Source: Gonocerus acuteangulatus
Taxonomy: Eukaryota > Arthropoda > Insecta > Hemiptera > Coreidae
DNA: 64,000 bases
Reading direction: 5' to 3'
NCBI GenBank assembly: GCA_946811695.1
Contig: OX328127.1
Coordinates: 51,154,274-51,218,273 of the forward strand
Made by a program: the position numbers and the translations under genes. The notes under the pieces were generated by a model. The model made no database searches and was not told the DNA's origin. It saw nothing but the letters and a program-made list of their open reading frames with translations. Position 1 is the first letter of the stretch; every line of letters starts with the position of its first letter. This document shows positions 35,778-48,322 of this stretch, one piece after another.

Positions 35778-36016
35778 AATTTGAAACATGTTTTTTTTTC
35801 ACACTTTCAGATATTTTTTCGTTAATACCTCAATTGCAAACTTTATTATGCAAAACCAATCAAACGAAACTGGGTAGGTTGTTTTCCTATATAATCGTCA
35901 TAATACTGCTGGTATAAGAAGGTCCTAAATACGTTTTAAGTTGCCGAAAAAATTATATAAAAAATGCCTGTTTTTGCCCTAGTTTTCATAAGAATTGCTA
36001 TTTTGCTCAGCCGCGA

Positions 36017-36268
36017 CATGGGCGTATATAAGGGGGGACTGAGGGGGCTGCAGCCTCCCCCCCCCGAAATTTTGATTTGATCGGTAAAAATTTCATAAAA
36101 CCCTTAAAAATAAATTAAATAAGATCATTTAGTTCATAAAATGTGTTCTATTTTGGGTGTAATAGCGTTTAAGTTGGCTTAAACTCTTCCAAGATCTAAA
36201 TTGTTAGTATTCCATACACCGGAAATGGTCTCAGCCCCCTCCGAAATTATTTTCTATATACCCCCATG
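36017..36268. mobile_element. hAT-like MITE with 8-bp target duplication
   Basis: Begins CATGGGCGTATATA, ends TATATACCCCCATG, and is flanked by perfect AGCCGCGA (36,009-36,016 and 36,269-36,276). Opposite internal orientation to the 7294 copy. Confidence 0.87.
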
Positions 36269-36330
36269 AGCCGCGAATGAATATTTATATTTCATTTATA
36301 TTTTATTTATATTATAAATATATTTAGAGG

Positions 36331-36410
36331 AATTTTCCCAGCCCCCTCCGAAATTGTTTTCTATATACGCCCATGAGCCGCAAATGAATATTTATATTTT
36401 ATTTATAGTA
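36331..36410. repeat. Tandem duplication of the MITE right end plus flank
   Basis: CAGCCCCCTCCGAAATTGTT through TACGCCCATGAGCCGCAAATG repeats 36,233-36,310, including the flanking host sequence. It arose after the MITE inserted. Confidence 0.8.
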
Positions 36411-36811
36411 AGGGTGAGGCAAGGTTTCAGGGTATTGTCTTCGAAAAGATCTTCAAATAATAATGGATAGACGATTATTGCAAAAAAAACCCTTCCCCGC
36501 CCCCCGTGTGTGTGGGGGGGGGGGTAGGAGTGTCAAATGTGGTGTCGTTCGAAAGGTCTTCGAAAAATAATTGATACATATTTTTTTTTACTGGGCAAAA
36601 GGCTTGGGAAACCTTTCAACCAGAGATCTCGAGATTTTGCAAAAATTAAAAATGGAAAACTTCGGATACCGAAAAGTACCAAAAGCTTTAACTTTTTGGT
36701 TTTGTGCCCATGGAGACTTTTGTTCAGAAAGACTTTCTCTATACAACGAGAATAGTTTCGTTCAATTTGACCGAAAGCCATTTTCCATTAGGAAAGGGCG
36801 GGGTCCTTTGT

Positions 36812-37555
36812 AATGAGTAACTGATCAATTATTAATTTGCTTCCAGAGTTATGTTTACACATGGTACCTACTACACTACGTAATAAATACAAAAAACCTC
36901 ATAATATTGTATTTTGATCTAACGCAGGAACAGGATACAGTCACTCTAGTGGTAGAAAGCGCTCCTTGCGGCGGCTTTGTGAACCTACGTCTGGCGGGCT
37001 TTTCTATTGAAATATATTACAAATTAAACCCCCGCTTTCCGATTCAGCTCACGACGTATACCGCGTTTCGTTACAATACAGCAGAAATTACGACCGGTAT
37101 GAGTATATTAGGAATTTGGGTCCGGAGTAACCCCCCCCCCTTCTAATGAACCGATTTAGTTTATTTTTACAACACATATTTAACTGTAGATTACCACTAC
37201 GAATACCGAGTTTCGTCTAAATATACCAAAAATCACGGCTGGTAGTGGCGAATTGGTATTGTGGGTCCGGAGTAAACCCCCCCCCCCTCCTAATGAACCG
37301 ATTTAGTTCATTTTTATATCTCACTTTTCTCTCTATATTACCACTACGAATACCAAGTTTCGTTGAAATATAACAAATATTACGGCTGACATAGTCAAAT
37401 TATTGTTTTGGGTTCGGGGTAAACCCCCCCCCCCCCCCCTTCCGGTGGACCGACTTTGGTGGTTAACGAACTCGTTCAATCGTTTGCTAATTGAATGCTA
37501 TATACCAAGTTTCGTGACGAAAAAACAAAAACTCTGGCCGCTATCGTGTTAACAG

Positions 37556-37586
<31 letters not shown>

Positions 37587-37712
37587 AATTTTAACGGGGG
37601 TCATTTTCGGTGTCTACTAGGTAGGATCGAGAAAATTTGAAGAAATTTTTCAAAAATTCTGTCATGAGTCCAACCTCAATAGCTACTTTCCTTCGGAGGA
37701 AAGTGCTAAAAA
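36812..37712 (+). mobile_element. Tandem-core element copy B (5'-truncated)
   Basis: Starts at TTTGTAATGAGTAACTGATC, lacking the first ~140 bp of copies A and C. It has the core units, C-runs, a (CA)n/(TA)n tract (37,556-37,586) and the 3' hairpin CTTTCCTTCGGAGGAAAG (37,686-37,703) followed by TGCTAAAA. Open frames within it (for example 36,907-37,146) are repeat artefacts; similar ones occur in copies A and C. Confidence 0.75.
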
Positions 37713-38252
37713 TATCGATTATTTTTACATTTTATTTTTGTTTAAATACGATTCGGGAAATCATCGATTTACTCATAGCTCAATTATTGTTATATAAGAA
37801 TTTCCGAAGATACTCCCGGAAAAATTAGATTGCCCCCTGTCAACATCCAACTCAAAACAGATGCGCACTAGTCTATTTGTCGTTTATGAGAGAGATTATT
37901 ACTTCTTCGGATAACAGTTTTGAAAACAAGAATTGGCTCGCAATTGCCTGAAAAGTTATTAGATCTGTTTAAATGTATGCTGTAAAAAAATCCCTACTTC
38001 TGGAAAATGAGTCATTTCAAAAATAAAATTATGCCTCAACCTTCGTTGGAGATGTAGTTGCCTATACTCGCACAGCCTTGAAACTAGCAAGTATACAGAT
38101 CGGATGCACGTCTTAGTTACGCACTTAGTATTCATAATCAACTCGAAAAGTTTGACGGGGCATTTATAAGTAGTTCCATTAATCAATTCATAGCGGCAAG
38201 CCAAATTCAGATATTCAATTATTCCCTGATTTATATTTATTATTACTTTAGG
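37713..38252. other. Non-coding, nothing recognised
   Basis: No supported feature. Confidence 0.5.
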
Positions 38253-38400
38253 GTCTCTCCGGGGTCCTGTTGGTAACACCTTTGATTCTCATGTGGGAGA
38301 TGCGGGTTCAAATCCCGCCTACAGGAGGTTGTGTTTCTTCCAATCAGAGTCCTCTAAAGGATATCCCTGCTGCACCTTGAATGTTTAGGAGGGGTGGCAA
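38253..38400 (+). mobile_element. tRNA-headed SINE-like sequence
   Basis: Head AGGGTCTCTCCGGGGTCC, degenerate A box, and a good B box GGGTTCAAATCCC at 38,304-38,316. The 3' body resembles S1 only near GCTGCACCTTGAATG. Confidence 0.6.
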
Positions 38401-39288
38401 CATATAGATATTCCGGCGATCATATCCTAGAAGCAGAAGCACCGGAAAAAACAAAACATTATTATTGGTTTTTCGGATTATGTTACCGACGAAGACTAAT
38501 ATTTCTCGCACGGTTTATGCTTTGCGTTTATTTCGTGAAAGTGTGTCAATTTGAGACTGTGCCAAATTATAATTCGTAGTACCTATATAATTATATACAG
38601 GTCAATTCATAGTTCTGGTGACTGGTTTAGAACAGTGGTCATTTATTTAATGCTTACAGTTATAGAAAAGAATGAAACGAAAAGAGCGTTTGCTGCATTC
38701 ATTTAAAATTGAAGGAACTTCTACATTTCTCAGTAATTCTATATACTGAATACTTCCCACCTGTGATTTCGAATGCTTAAAATAGAAACTATTAGAACCT
38801 AATATTTCACCTTCAATGACCGAATTCATATTAAAAATTATTCCGAAAATCTCATGATCCTTGATACCATTTTGATTACCTACAGCAGAGACGCCAAACA
38901 TGAACTGCTGGCGATCTACTTCGATATCGTTAGATTACGAGAGATCGACTCTGAGTGGCTGCAATCATGTGTGATGCAGAATTTTCGTCTAGGTATGGTG
39001 TATCGTGGCATAGATATTAGTTTTTAATAATAGTTAGTGAATATATTATGGGATCGATATCATAAGCGGGTTTCCTCCTATCCGGGAAGGAAGGAAACTA
39101 GCTAAATTGAGTTTGTTGAAATTGTAAAAAACAATTTTTTGTTATTTATTCTATTGCTCTAAGTAGAATAAAACGATGTTTTATTTAATTTAAATTTTAT
39201 CCTCCATTATAATTAACTCAGAATTTTAGGTCGGGTTATCTATAGGTCATCACCCTTTTCTAACTAGGATATGTCTGATGCCTTTTCT
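38401..39288. other. Non-coding, nothing recognised
   Basis: AT-rich; no supported feature. Confidence 0.5.
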
Positions 39289-39410
39289 TTTAGCACTTTC
39301 CTCCGAAGGAAAGTAGCTATTGAGGTTGGACTCATGACGGAATTTTTGAAAAATTTCTTCAAATCTTTCTAGATCCTACCTAGTAGACACCGAAAATGGT
39401 CCCCGTTAAA

Positions 39411-39476
<66 letters not shown>

Positions 39477-40353
39477 CTGTTAACACGATAGCGGCCAGAG
39501 TTTTTGTTTTTTCGTCACGAAACTTGGTATATAGCATTCAATTAGCAAACGATTGAACGAGTTCGTTAACTACCAAAGTCGGTCCACCGGAAGGGGGGGG
39601 GGTTTACCCCGAACCCAAAACACTAATTTGACTATGTCAGCCGTAATATTTGTTATATTTCAACGAAACTTGGTATTCGTAGTGGTAATATAGAGAGAAA
39701 AGTGAGATATAAAAATGAACTAAATCGGTTCATTAGAAGGGGGGGGGGTTTACTCCGGACCCACAATACCAATTCGCCACTACCAGCCGTGATTTTTGGT
39801 ATATTTCGACGAAACTGGGCATTCGAAGTGCTTATCCACAGGTAAATATGTGTTGTAAAAATAAACTAAATCGGTTCATTAGAAGGGGGGGGGGGGGGTT
39901 ACTCCGGACCCAAATTCCTAATATACTCATACCGGTTGTAATTTCTGCTGTATTGTAACGAAACGCGGTATACGTCGTGAGCTGAATCGGATAGCGGGGG
40001 TTTAATTTGTAATATATTTCAATAGAAAAGCCCGCCAGACGTAGGTTCACAAAGCCGCCGCAAGGAGCGCTTTCTACCACTAGAGTGACTGTATCCTGTT
40101 CCTGCGTTAGATCAAAATATGATAATATGAGGTTTTTTGTATTTATTACGTAGTGTAGTAGGTGCCATGTGTAAACATAACTCTGGAAGCAAATTAATAA
40201 TTGATCAGTTACTCATTACAAAATTAAAAGAGAACTATTCACGTTTTTATTTTATTTATGTAGGATATTTTAAGCAAATTGTTCTGGAAAGCAGTCTACA
40301 CTACCCAAATTCTGAGGAAAGTGCATAGTTATGCAGCTCCTGCGTCACGGACT
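39289..40353 (-). mobile_element. Tandem-core element copy C (complete layout)
   Basis: Inverted relative to copies A and B. On the plus strand it starts with the 3' hairpin CTTTCCTCCGAAGGAAAG (39,296-39,313), then a (TA)n/(TG)n tract (39,413-39,477), core units, and ends with GAGGAAAGTGC (40,314-40,324) and CAGCTCCTGCGTCACGGAC. The terminal GCACTTTCCTC and GAGGAAAGTGC motifs are perfect inverted partners. It is very similar to copy B, 1.6 kb away. Confidence 0.78.
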
Positions 40354-40470
40354 TTTTTCCAAAGAAAACCCACCACCCCTAGTGGGCATCGAATTCCCCC
40401 TTGACCCTTGACACTGAATGTTAAGTCCTTAGGCCTTAACAATCACAGCCACCGGGCCTCCAAGCAATGT
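40354..40470 (-). mobile_element. tRNA-like SINE fragment (family S2)
   Basis: The minus strand carries a degenerate B box (GAATTCGATGCCC) then ACTAGGGGTGGTGGG-TTTTCTTTGG, like the pieces at 22,190 and 22,620. It abuts copy C. Confidence 0.5.
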
Positions 40471-40988
40471 TTTAAAAATATTGTTACGTTGTGACTAAAC
40501 ATTGCAATTTTCAGAAATCTCTGAGTACAACTCAGTAATGCAATCTTCTATTAACTGTGACTTTGGTCATTATATGTCAATTTTATATAAGCGTGCATGT
40601 TTAATATTTTAACCATATCTGCTCCACTTTTAAATTTAACATTACATGTTTAAAGAACCTAAAAATCTTTCTCTCACTTTCTTATTTGTGGTTTTCTCTT
40701 TAGCTGGTTCCCTTAGTCACTACATTTGAAAATAATTGTTAATCTTTTATTTTGTTATTGTTTATTATTTTAATTTTGTCAAAGTTGATTAAACCTCTCA
40801 AAAACCATCTGACCATCTTTTAACTTCTCAGTTACCATCTGATATGGTTTTTTTTTATTAATATTCTTATTTGTAAGTTAGAAGAGATCATTGACCATTA
40901 GGGCTGGGAAGGTAGATATTGTCGGGGTTCGGTTGTGTGGTTTCTTAATAAGATTAAATTTTTTATAAGAAAATGTGTTTCATTTTTG

Positions 40989-41024
40989 TCGATGTTTCGG
41001 CTTAAAATTCAAGCCTTCACCAGG
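40989..41024 (-). other. Hammerhead-like motif
   Basis: The minus strand reads CCTGGTGAAGGCTTG, AATTTT, AAGCCGAAACATCGAC. The GGCTT/AAGCC stem (5 bp) and GAAAC are intact. The first box is CTGGTGA instead of CTGANGA, so cleavage activity is doubtful. Confidence 0.45.
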
Positions 41025-43130
41025 GCGATGAGGTAAACCTTCACCTATGTCTCATGGATGTGAAATCATTTCTGAATCTGGAAGTTAGCTTATTTTTAGT
41101 ATTTGTACAGAATCAATAATAAATATAAGAGAATATTTGAATATATCATAAATTGGAAGAGAAAAATTGTTTGCTGTAAAATTTTGCCTTTATTTTAATT
41201 TGAAGAAAATAAATTATTTGAAATCAATCTGGTCTGTTATATTTTCTTATAGTGACAGAACACTATTATTTGTGCGAATCAAGGTTCTAAATCAGGAAAG
41301 ATGGAAATAAATTGCGTATCTTTGGTTATACCCTTGAATAGAAATATAATTAATTATATTATTGGGCCTTATTTTAATAGTGGTACAGTTCCACTTTTTT
41401 CAAATAAAAAGGAGTTCTTCCCATTTTCATGCCGATAAACGTCAGTTCTATCTTATAGATTGGAACACCTCTTTAGCTTACTTCTACTAGCAACAGGGTG
41501 TCCCAATCAGCAACTAATTTAGTGATGACACTCCTTCTTATACGATTAAATAAATACGATTTAAATTTTTTTTAGTTTTCTCTCTAACCATGCAATGCGA
41601 AATAACTTACTCTAAATGAAAAATTTGTATTCAATATTTTTATTTGCTTGATTTAATTTTAATTTTATTTGTAATATCCCTTAGCATTTATCACTCTTTC
41701 TCTTCACTGAAAGGCTATATTGTATAAATATATTTTATAAAAAAACTCCTTTAGTAGAAAATTAAATTATTACTTTTAACATGGATAATTACCATTATAA
41801 CTTACGACTCTATGGTGCATTGGGGTTTTTTTTTTAGGGTTTTTATAAAGGATGTCTAAACTATTTTTATTCATTTCCAGGGTAGGCAATATTGAGAAAA
41901 CAAATACATATTGTAATATTAAATAATTTATTCCAAAAATTTTGTAATAGAAAAACATAACCTTTTCTCACTATACATAGAAAGTAACATAAATAAAAAT
42001 CATTTTGGCAATTATGGTAGTTATATCTCTCGGCACAGCAGTCTTCTAGTGTTTCTTTCTAATTATGCCGACCTCTGCTATGCACAGTGGAACTATTAAT
42101 TGAACAATTTTATTTACGGGCTATCCTACTGAATCAATATCTTGGCAGGCCTCCCTGACCCTTACAACGCCTCCTCTTACTGTATACAACTCAATGTTAT
42201 CTTCATTCTACTCTACAAACAACAAACTCTCATATCTCTCTTAACATTACTCTATATTAATTCAGCTAGTCTGTATTATTTTTTTTTTTTTTACATTAAT
42301 TAGATATAGTTTTCTTTATAAATTAGTAGGTATATTTATGTTGTGCTTTCAATTACAATACAACTATAATCGTTTAGGAAACAATTTAATGTTGTAATTC
42401 TTAAATTAATTTTCTGTTGAAAAGAAGGTAATTAATGAACTTACTAGAGCTTTTGATTTTTTTGCAATTACGGAAGAATACTAATGTCACATTTCTTTTG
42501 AAAAATACTTTCAAAAAGAGTAAATGGACACACAAGACTTAATGGAATGTTCAATTTAAATACTCCACAGAGCTTTAATAAATTATATTATTTGATATCT
42601 TTATACAAATATTAACAAATTTACAAGTGTTTTAATATAAATCACCAATATTTACAATATGAAGATGACTAAATATATATTTATTTTTTTTAAATCAATG
42701 TACAAATTAACAAGAGATTACAAATAGGGCATTATCTACAATATAAAGAGAAACTCTTTTGACACACATTATGGTATATTCAGACATTATTAATTCGTTT
42801 TGTTTCTTTGTTTATATTTAAAAAAGAAACACTATTAATAATGACAACTAATCATAATGTCAAAAGAAAATGTTCAATTAAACAAAAACAATTTTTTTTA
42901 AAATTCAGTCTTGTAATACAACTGCAAATTTAAGAAATAATATACAACACTATTAAAGCAATTCAAGCTATCACTTATTATTTATATATATATACAAAAG
43001 AAAAGAAGTTATAAAGCCAAAACAATTTACATATCACACATTAAGTAGAAATGATCATTTGAAACCTATTAAGGCATCGATGAAATCGAAAAGGCAAGAA
43101 GTCTTATATCTTAAGACAATATCACAGCTT
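41025..43130. other. Intergenic DNA and 3' UTR of the LRR gene
   Basis: AT-rich. The minus-strand 3' UTR of the LRR gene must begin at 43,130. The first AATAAA on that strand downstream of the stop is at about 42,685-42,680, a candidate polyadenylation signal. Nothing else is recognised. Confidence 0.5.
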
Positions 43131-44565
43131 TTATGACATGGACTCTCCATCAATAGGTTTAGATGGAAGGGGACGATTGGCCATCCTAATGTTAGCAGGT
43201 AGCTCTGTGTACAGATGAACCCTGGTATCTGTTGGTTCTCCATAATCGCAGACGACCGAAGCCTGCCCTGGGGAGGTTTTGTTAGGGAGCTCAGTATACG
43301 TATGGACCTGTCTATCCTTCGGCTCCATGTAATCGCTTACTGCGGGTCTGAGGATTCTTTTCGTTTCTCCGTATACAGTGTATGGTAGTAGCTTATCTGG
43401 GGACGGCGCTCTTGTTCCTATGCTCACCATTTCCTTCTTCCCTCTTGTACTCATTTTGCGTTTTGGCACTATAACATCGTAGAGATTTTCGTTCTCTTTA
43501 TCTAGATCATCGAGGTTTATCGAAGCAGAATCCTTATAATTTTTATTACAACTCTCTTCCACTTTTATGAGATCGTAAAGATGTTCGATCATATTCCTTG
43601 CTTCACTATAGTTTTCAGGATCATTTAATTTCTCTTGGAGCGATTGCAGTAACTCTTGGGTGAGCTCTTCTGGAAGAGTTTGAGTAGCTTTGTCTTCCAG
43701 TGGAATTTCTTCTTCTTTTACTTCCCCATTTTTCTTTTGGAGCTCTGCATACTCATGAATGGATAACCTGGAAATTGAATGAGCTGAACCAGTAGGAGTC
43801 ATTCCACTTCCCGAAAAAAATCTTGTAAGGTAGTTTATGAAAGAATTTGTCGAAGGCAGTAGTAAAATCCTTGCTTTTGTACAATAACCGTTCCTGCCAA
43901 CCCACATGATTGCTGAAAGTATCATCATGATAAACATTCCACAAAGAACAATAATAAATATTGTACCAAAAATTTTTCTCTCTTGGTCTATATCTTCTTG
44001 AAAGGCATTGTCGACAGCTGATATTATACCTGGGAGAGGAGGAATAGCAGCATCCCTTTGTATTTCCTCGCAGACAGTAACTTCATCGGCCGAACATTTT
44101 TCTTCTGTGTAATTGGACATACTGGAAAAGCCTTCAGGAAGATCGAAACATTTGGAAAGTAATTGGTCAATAGCACATAGGCCGGATTGGAAGAGAGTCT
44201 CGCTCAAAGGAAAAGGCCTAATCATCGTCTTTACTGGCTTAAACATATCACAGCGACATTTGAAATGGAAAAAATTACTTTCTATGGAAGGATTGAGCTC
44301 TTCATTCACCTCAAAGTCAAAGGCGTTGGAAGGAACATCAAATAAATTATTTCTAGTAAAATTAATCACAGGTGGTTGTTCTTTAGTTAGCCCCTGAGAA
44401 CTGAAGGCATCTCGATCGAGTTTCTTAAATGTATTGTTATTTATACTAAGGCTGTTCCATTGCTTTAAAGTAAATGCTCTGCTGTGTATACGGTTGAAAA
44501 TATTGTAGTTTATTGAGGCACTTGCTACTGTTACATTGAGTGCACCACTGTTCATTACTCCAAAT
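43131..44565 (-). CDS. LRR gene last coding exon
   Basis: Acceptor CTGTTTCAG precedes 44,565. The first base completes an Arg codon begun in the previous exon. It encodes the last LRRs, cysteine cap, membrane segment and whole tail, ending TAA at 43,131-43,133. Keeping the entire tail in one exon means no tail alternatives by exon skipping within the visible part. Confidence 0.9.
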
Positions 44566-47500
44566 CTGAAACAGATAAAATGACAAAATGATATATGCAG
44601 TCAAACTTACATATATAAACTGTTAAATATAAAATTGAGGTCATGGATCTGAACACTAAAAGAATTTTAAGACTGGTGGAGAGAAATAGAATAAAAACTG
44701 AAATTGTAAGAACTTAATGATGCGAGATTACAATCAGGTTCGAATGAATCTTATATTCCCTCTCCATTAGCTGCCTTAAAAGTCTTATGTATATATAAAA
44801 ACATAATAACTATATGTAAGAAATATTGTAATGTGAATTTTAATTGATTTTAATAATTCAATGATATTCTTTTTTTAATGATTTAAAAGCGCTAATGACA
44901 TTCATCGTCTTAGTTTACTTAGTTCATATATAAGTTATGTTTTGTGCTATGATTTAACCCATTAGTGCCGTGTGTTACCACATGGTAACGTCAATATCTC
45001 AGTGATGATAGAAAAATTATATTATATACTAAGTTTGTAAAATTGATTTATTTGCATTGTTAACTCAATGTCATGGTCAAAAAAACAATACACACTTTTC
45101 TTAATAAATTAATCTCCTAACAATATAAGAGCTGGCCTCACACAATTGCAGTTTAAGCTGACTTTAAGTTGTTTAATTAACCTATTTATAATTTATTTTC
45201 TTTACATCTTAAACCATGGAGTTTTTAAATAAATCTAAATCATAACATATGAAAGGAGTTTGAATATTAGAGAATCCTGGTGAGAAAAGGGTGGTAATTT
45301 ATAGATAAATCTTTCAAACAAATTGTATAAATAGAAGATCTGGCGCTAATGGCCCAGTTGTCGGTGTGCCGTATAAAAAAGAAAAAAAAAATAGAAGAAA
45401 AATGTGTTTAAAAAGTAAACAAAATTGAATGCAGGAGTGAGATAATAAGTTTTTCATGTGTAATGATCTGAAGAGAAATGCATTAATTTTATAAAATTGC
45501 TGTTGTATAAAAACTTGGGGAGGGGAGGAGCTCATTAGAACGGTACACACTATGATTTGAATGCCACCACAAATTGATGTAATGGAAAGAATTATATTGT
45601 CGAAAATAGTATGACAATACCTTGAATGGCGGATGTGGAGATTCGTAATCCCTGATAGAACAGCGCCTGGCTCTAATTCGTGCAGATTAACCCTGTCGAG
45701 TGTGAGGGTGTGAAGGATCGTCCTGTCGGAAAAAGCACCACTTTCAACACGAGTCAGGGTAGAGTTCTCAATGGATACATGAGAAAGGCTGATTGCATTG
45801 AATGCATCTGTTCTGACCCGTTGCACTTTGCTGTCCTTCAGTCTTACTTCGGTTGTCAGAGAACGGAAAGTTCCAGCTGCTAGATTATCCAGTTTCACTT
45901 GATCCAATACAATCTAGAAACAAAGAGCAATAATATTATTAAAACTGAAGAAGTATGAATTTCAGATTAGGGTCATATAATGAATAAAATAAAAAATAAA
46001 TAATATTTTTTTTGTTCATATTAAGAGTTTTTATTTTTATTTTATTTATATTACCTTTTTTTCATAGTCCTTTAACCATAAAAATGTTTTGGATATTAAA
46101 AAAAGTATGAAAATTCTTTCCTATTTTTCCAGTATTAAAAAATTAATTTAGGTTCTATCATATGTTGTACTGCTTTTAAGTAAAAGGAAAATAAATGTTT
46201 ATAAAGAGCACTAGTATTTCTAAAGTCTCACAAGTCAAAAATCAATGTTTTTCAGTTATGTAAGACATTGCTAAATATCTCTTTGTCAACCATCAAAACT
46301 GCCTAGCTTTAGAGCTTGTACACCAGAGGCACTTGCGTAACTCTTCCTGTCTTAATGCTATTCCCCCCACATAGGCAAGACTGACACATTTTCAGTTGAT
46401 TCGTGTCACTTTAGAAATACTAGTGTGATATATTCATATTAAAATTTAATAAAAATTCAAATTTAATTCTAATCCAAATAGAAATGGATTTAATTTCATT
46501 TTGTTAGTAATAAAACTACTACTTATTAACTTATGAAGAATTTCTTTGAATATGAAGTTCAATTATAAACCACATATTTTATAATAATATTGTATGTTAT
46601 TAATTGATGCGCGATAAAACATAATATTGTTCATTCTTGTAATAAAGGGTAAGAAAACAGATTTGAATCAATTATATAATGATTTGAGAATTTTTATGCT
46701 TTAAAAAACTCAAGAATAACAAGTCCTGTTACTTCAGAAATATAAAGATATTTATAAGTACAGGTTACTTACAGATTTTATTGTAAAATCTGGGTTTCCT
46801 CGTGGCCTGTCAATGAAAAACGCATCTTCAAGCAGCTCCAACTTCGAGACATGTTTCACTGTAAGGTCGTGCAGCCAGGAGAAAGCTTTCCCTTGTATTA
46901 TGACTTGATCGTATCTGGTAATGGAGACTATGATACAGGATGCTAGGTTCTTCCAGCTCCCATTTTCCAATATCAGACTTTGCCCATCCTCAAACTCAAA
47001 CCTTAAAAAAAAATATTAAGACATAAGAAATTTTCTTTTTTTTTTATTTAGTATCTTAATCACTAGCATATATAGAACATAATTTCAAGGGGCTGGGAGA
47101 ACCTAGGCATTTGGGGTGTAGATTAAAGAAAACATTTTAATGTAATGTTAATCCTTACAATCTCTTAATCATTAAGATTGTAAAAACAAACTTTCTTTAA
47201 ATATTAAGGATTTTAATGGTCATTTTTTAGATGTATTTTTTAAAATTAATTGTTTCTGGTAAAAATTATCTTAATTTCTATCATAACAAGGTTTTTTTTG
47301 TTTGATTAATGATATGTTTATGTATGAGAGTACTTTTTTTTTTTACTTGGGCTTAAGGCATGACAACCAGAGATTACTTTAATGACCAAAATAACAAACA
47401 AATTAAACAAAATTTAGCAGTATTTTAGAGCAGCATAAATAATGATTATATATATAAAAAAAAATTATTATTTGTTTATTTTGCTTTACCACAGCGATAG

Positions 47501-48313
47501 TGATTTGCAAATTTGAAGGTGTATATGGAAACTTCAGCTTTTAAACATGTAGAGTTTTAGAAATAACAACTAAATAATAAAGCAATGGTGCTGATGAACG
47601 CAGCAGTCGATGCTCCGATCAGGGAAAAATAACTAAATAATGAATAAATTATTATAATCAAAAATGTAATTTTGGAGAAGTATAAAGACAAAATAAATTT
47701 AAGTAAAAGAAAACCTAAATAAATAAAAAAATAATTATTTAAAAGACAAAAAAGAAGAAGAGAGAATTGTGATATTACTATTTTAAAGAATGTTAAAAGG
47801 AAGTTTTACAGGCATAAATATTTTAAATAGCAGTTTAGTTTGAAATTCCTCATTTGATTAGATTGAATCAGCCCCCCCTCCATGATGAATAAAAGCAATT
47901 GGACCTGAAGAGGTCTATTTTGCCCCTGTTAAACTGCTATCAATACTCGTATAAAACATTATTTATTATTGCTTGTAATGAACATGTAAGCAAGAATTTG
48001 CTAATAAAATTGTGAACCACTTTTTATACGGGATCGATCATAAAGAGCCTTGAAATATAATTAAATATTGACACATAGTGTGTCAGGAAAAATATAATAT
48101 GAACATAAAAGAAGATTGTTACCTGACTTTTTTAGTTGAGCTCATATTTGCAAAGGTATGCTGCCTGACAAATACATTGGAGAATGAAATCCTAACAAAA
48201 TCCAGCAATTGCAGCTTGGAAAATACCTCCGTTCCAAATCTCAGTTCCTTCCCACCGCTCATATCAACCGAAGAGAGATCAGGAGGAAAGTCTGAGCTTT
48301 CCATCACCAATTT
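43131..48313 (-). CDS. Leucine-rich-repeat transmembrane protein (last four coding exons; N-terminus missing)
   Basis: Coding exons on the minus strand: 48,313-48,123, 47,001-46,773, 45,913-45,621 and 44,565-43,131, giving 715 codons with every junction in phase. The visible protein starts inside an LRR domain with irregular repeats (for example NLAAGTFRSL, RVESGAFSD, NNNTFKKLDRDAFSS). These end in a cysteine-rich cap beginning CRCDMF. A single membrane segment (FGTIFIIVLCGMFIMMIL, visible residues about 436-460) precedes a cytoplasmic tail of about 255 residues. The tail has YxxL/I motifs (YAEL, YDLI, YDVI, YTEL twice), YxxP motifs (YMEP, YGEP), a duplicated unit DYxEP-x-D-x2-VH-x-YTELP and an SH3-type RPLPSKP near the end. 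Probably a cell-surface receptor or adhesion protein. I cannot name an orthologue. Signal peptide and first LRRs must lie in upstream exon(s) not found. Confidence 0.88.
45621..45913 (-). CDS. LRR gene internal exon (293 nt)
   Basis: Acceptor TTTCTAG before 45,913, phase 0 start (IVLDQVKLDNL). Donor CAAG|GTATTG after 45,621, phase 2 end. It encodes about four LRRs. Its phase matches both neighbours. Confidence 0.9.
46773..47001 (-). CDS. LRR gene internal exon (229 nt)
   Basis: Acceptor T9-AAG before 47,001. One base completes the split Arg codon, then FEFEDGQSL. It ends ATAAAATCT|GTAAGT, a consensus donor, in phase 0. Confidence 0.88.
47054..47340. mobile_element. Possible decayed hAT-like MITE in an LRR gene intron
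   Basis: AGCATATATAGAACATAATTTC followed by a GGGGCTGGGAG block resembles the left part of the 7294 copy. The right end and target duplication cannot be fixed. Confidence 0.35.
48123..48313 (-). CDS. LRR gene most upstream visible exon (191 nt)
   Basis: Acceptor TATGTTTCAG before 48,313, phase 0 start (KLVMESSDF). Donor GTCAG|GTAACA, phase 2 end. It starts mid-domain, so at least one 5' exon exists upstream. Confidence 0.85.
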
Positions 48314-48322
48314 CTGAAACAT

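Noticed and set aside
36907..37146. 79-codon frame (also similar ones at 20,242-20,577 and 39,832-40,080)
   Set aside because: The frame is part of the tandem-core repeat, shows C-run length changes between copies, and encodes nothing recognisable.
43131..44565. ITAM or ITIM in the LRR protein tail
   Set aside because: Spacing between YTEL motifs is 29 residues, not 6-12, and the residue at -2 is His or Asn, not I/V/L/S.
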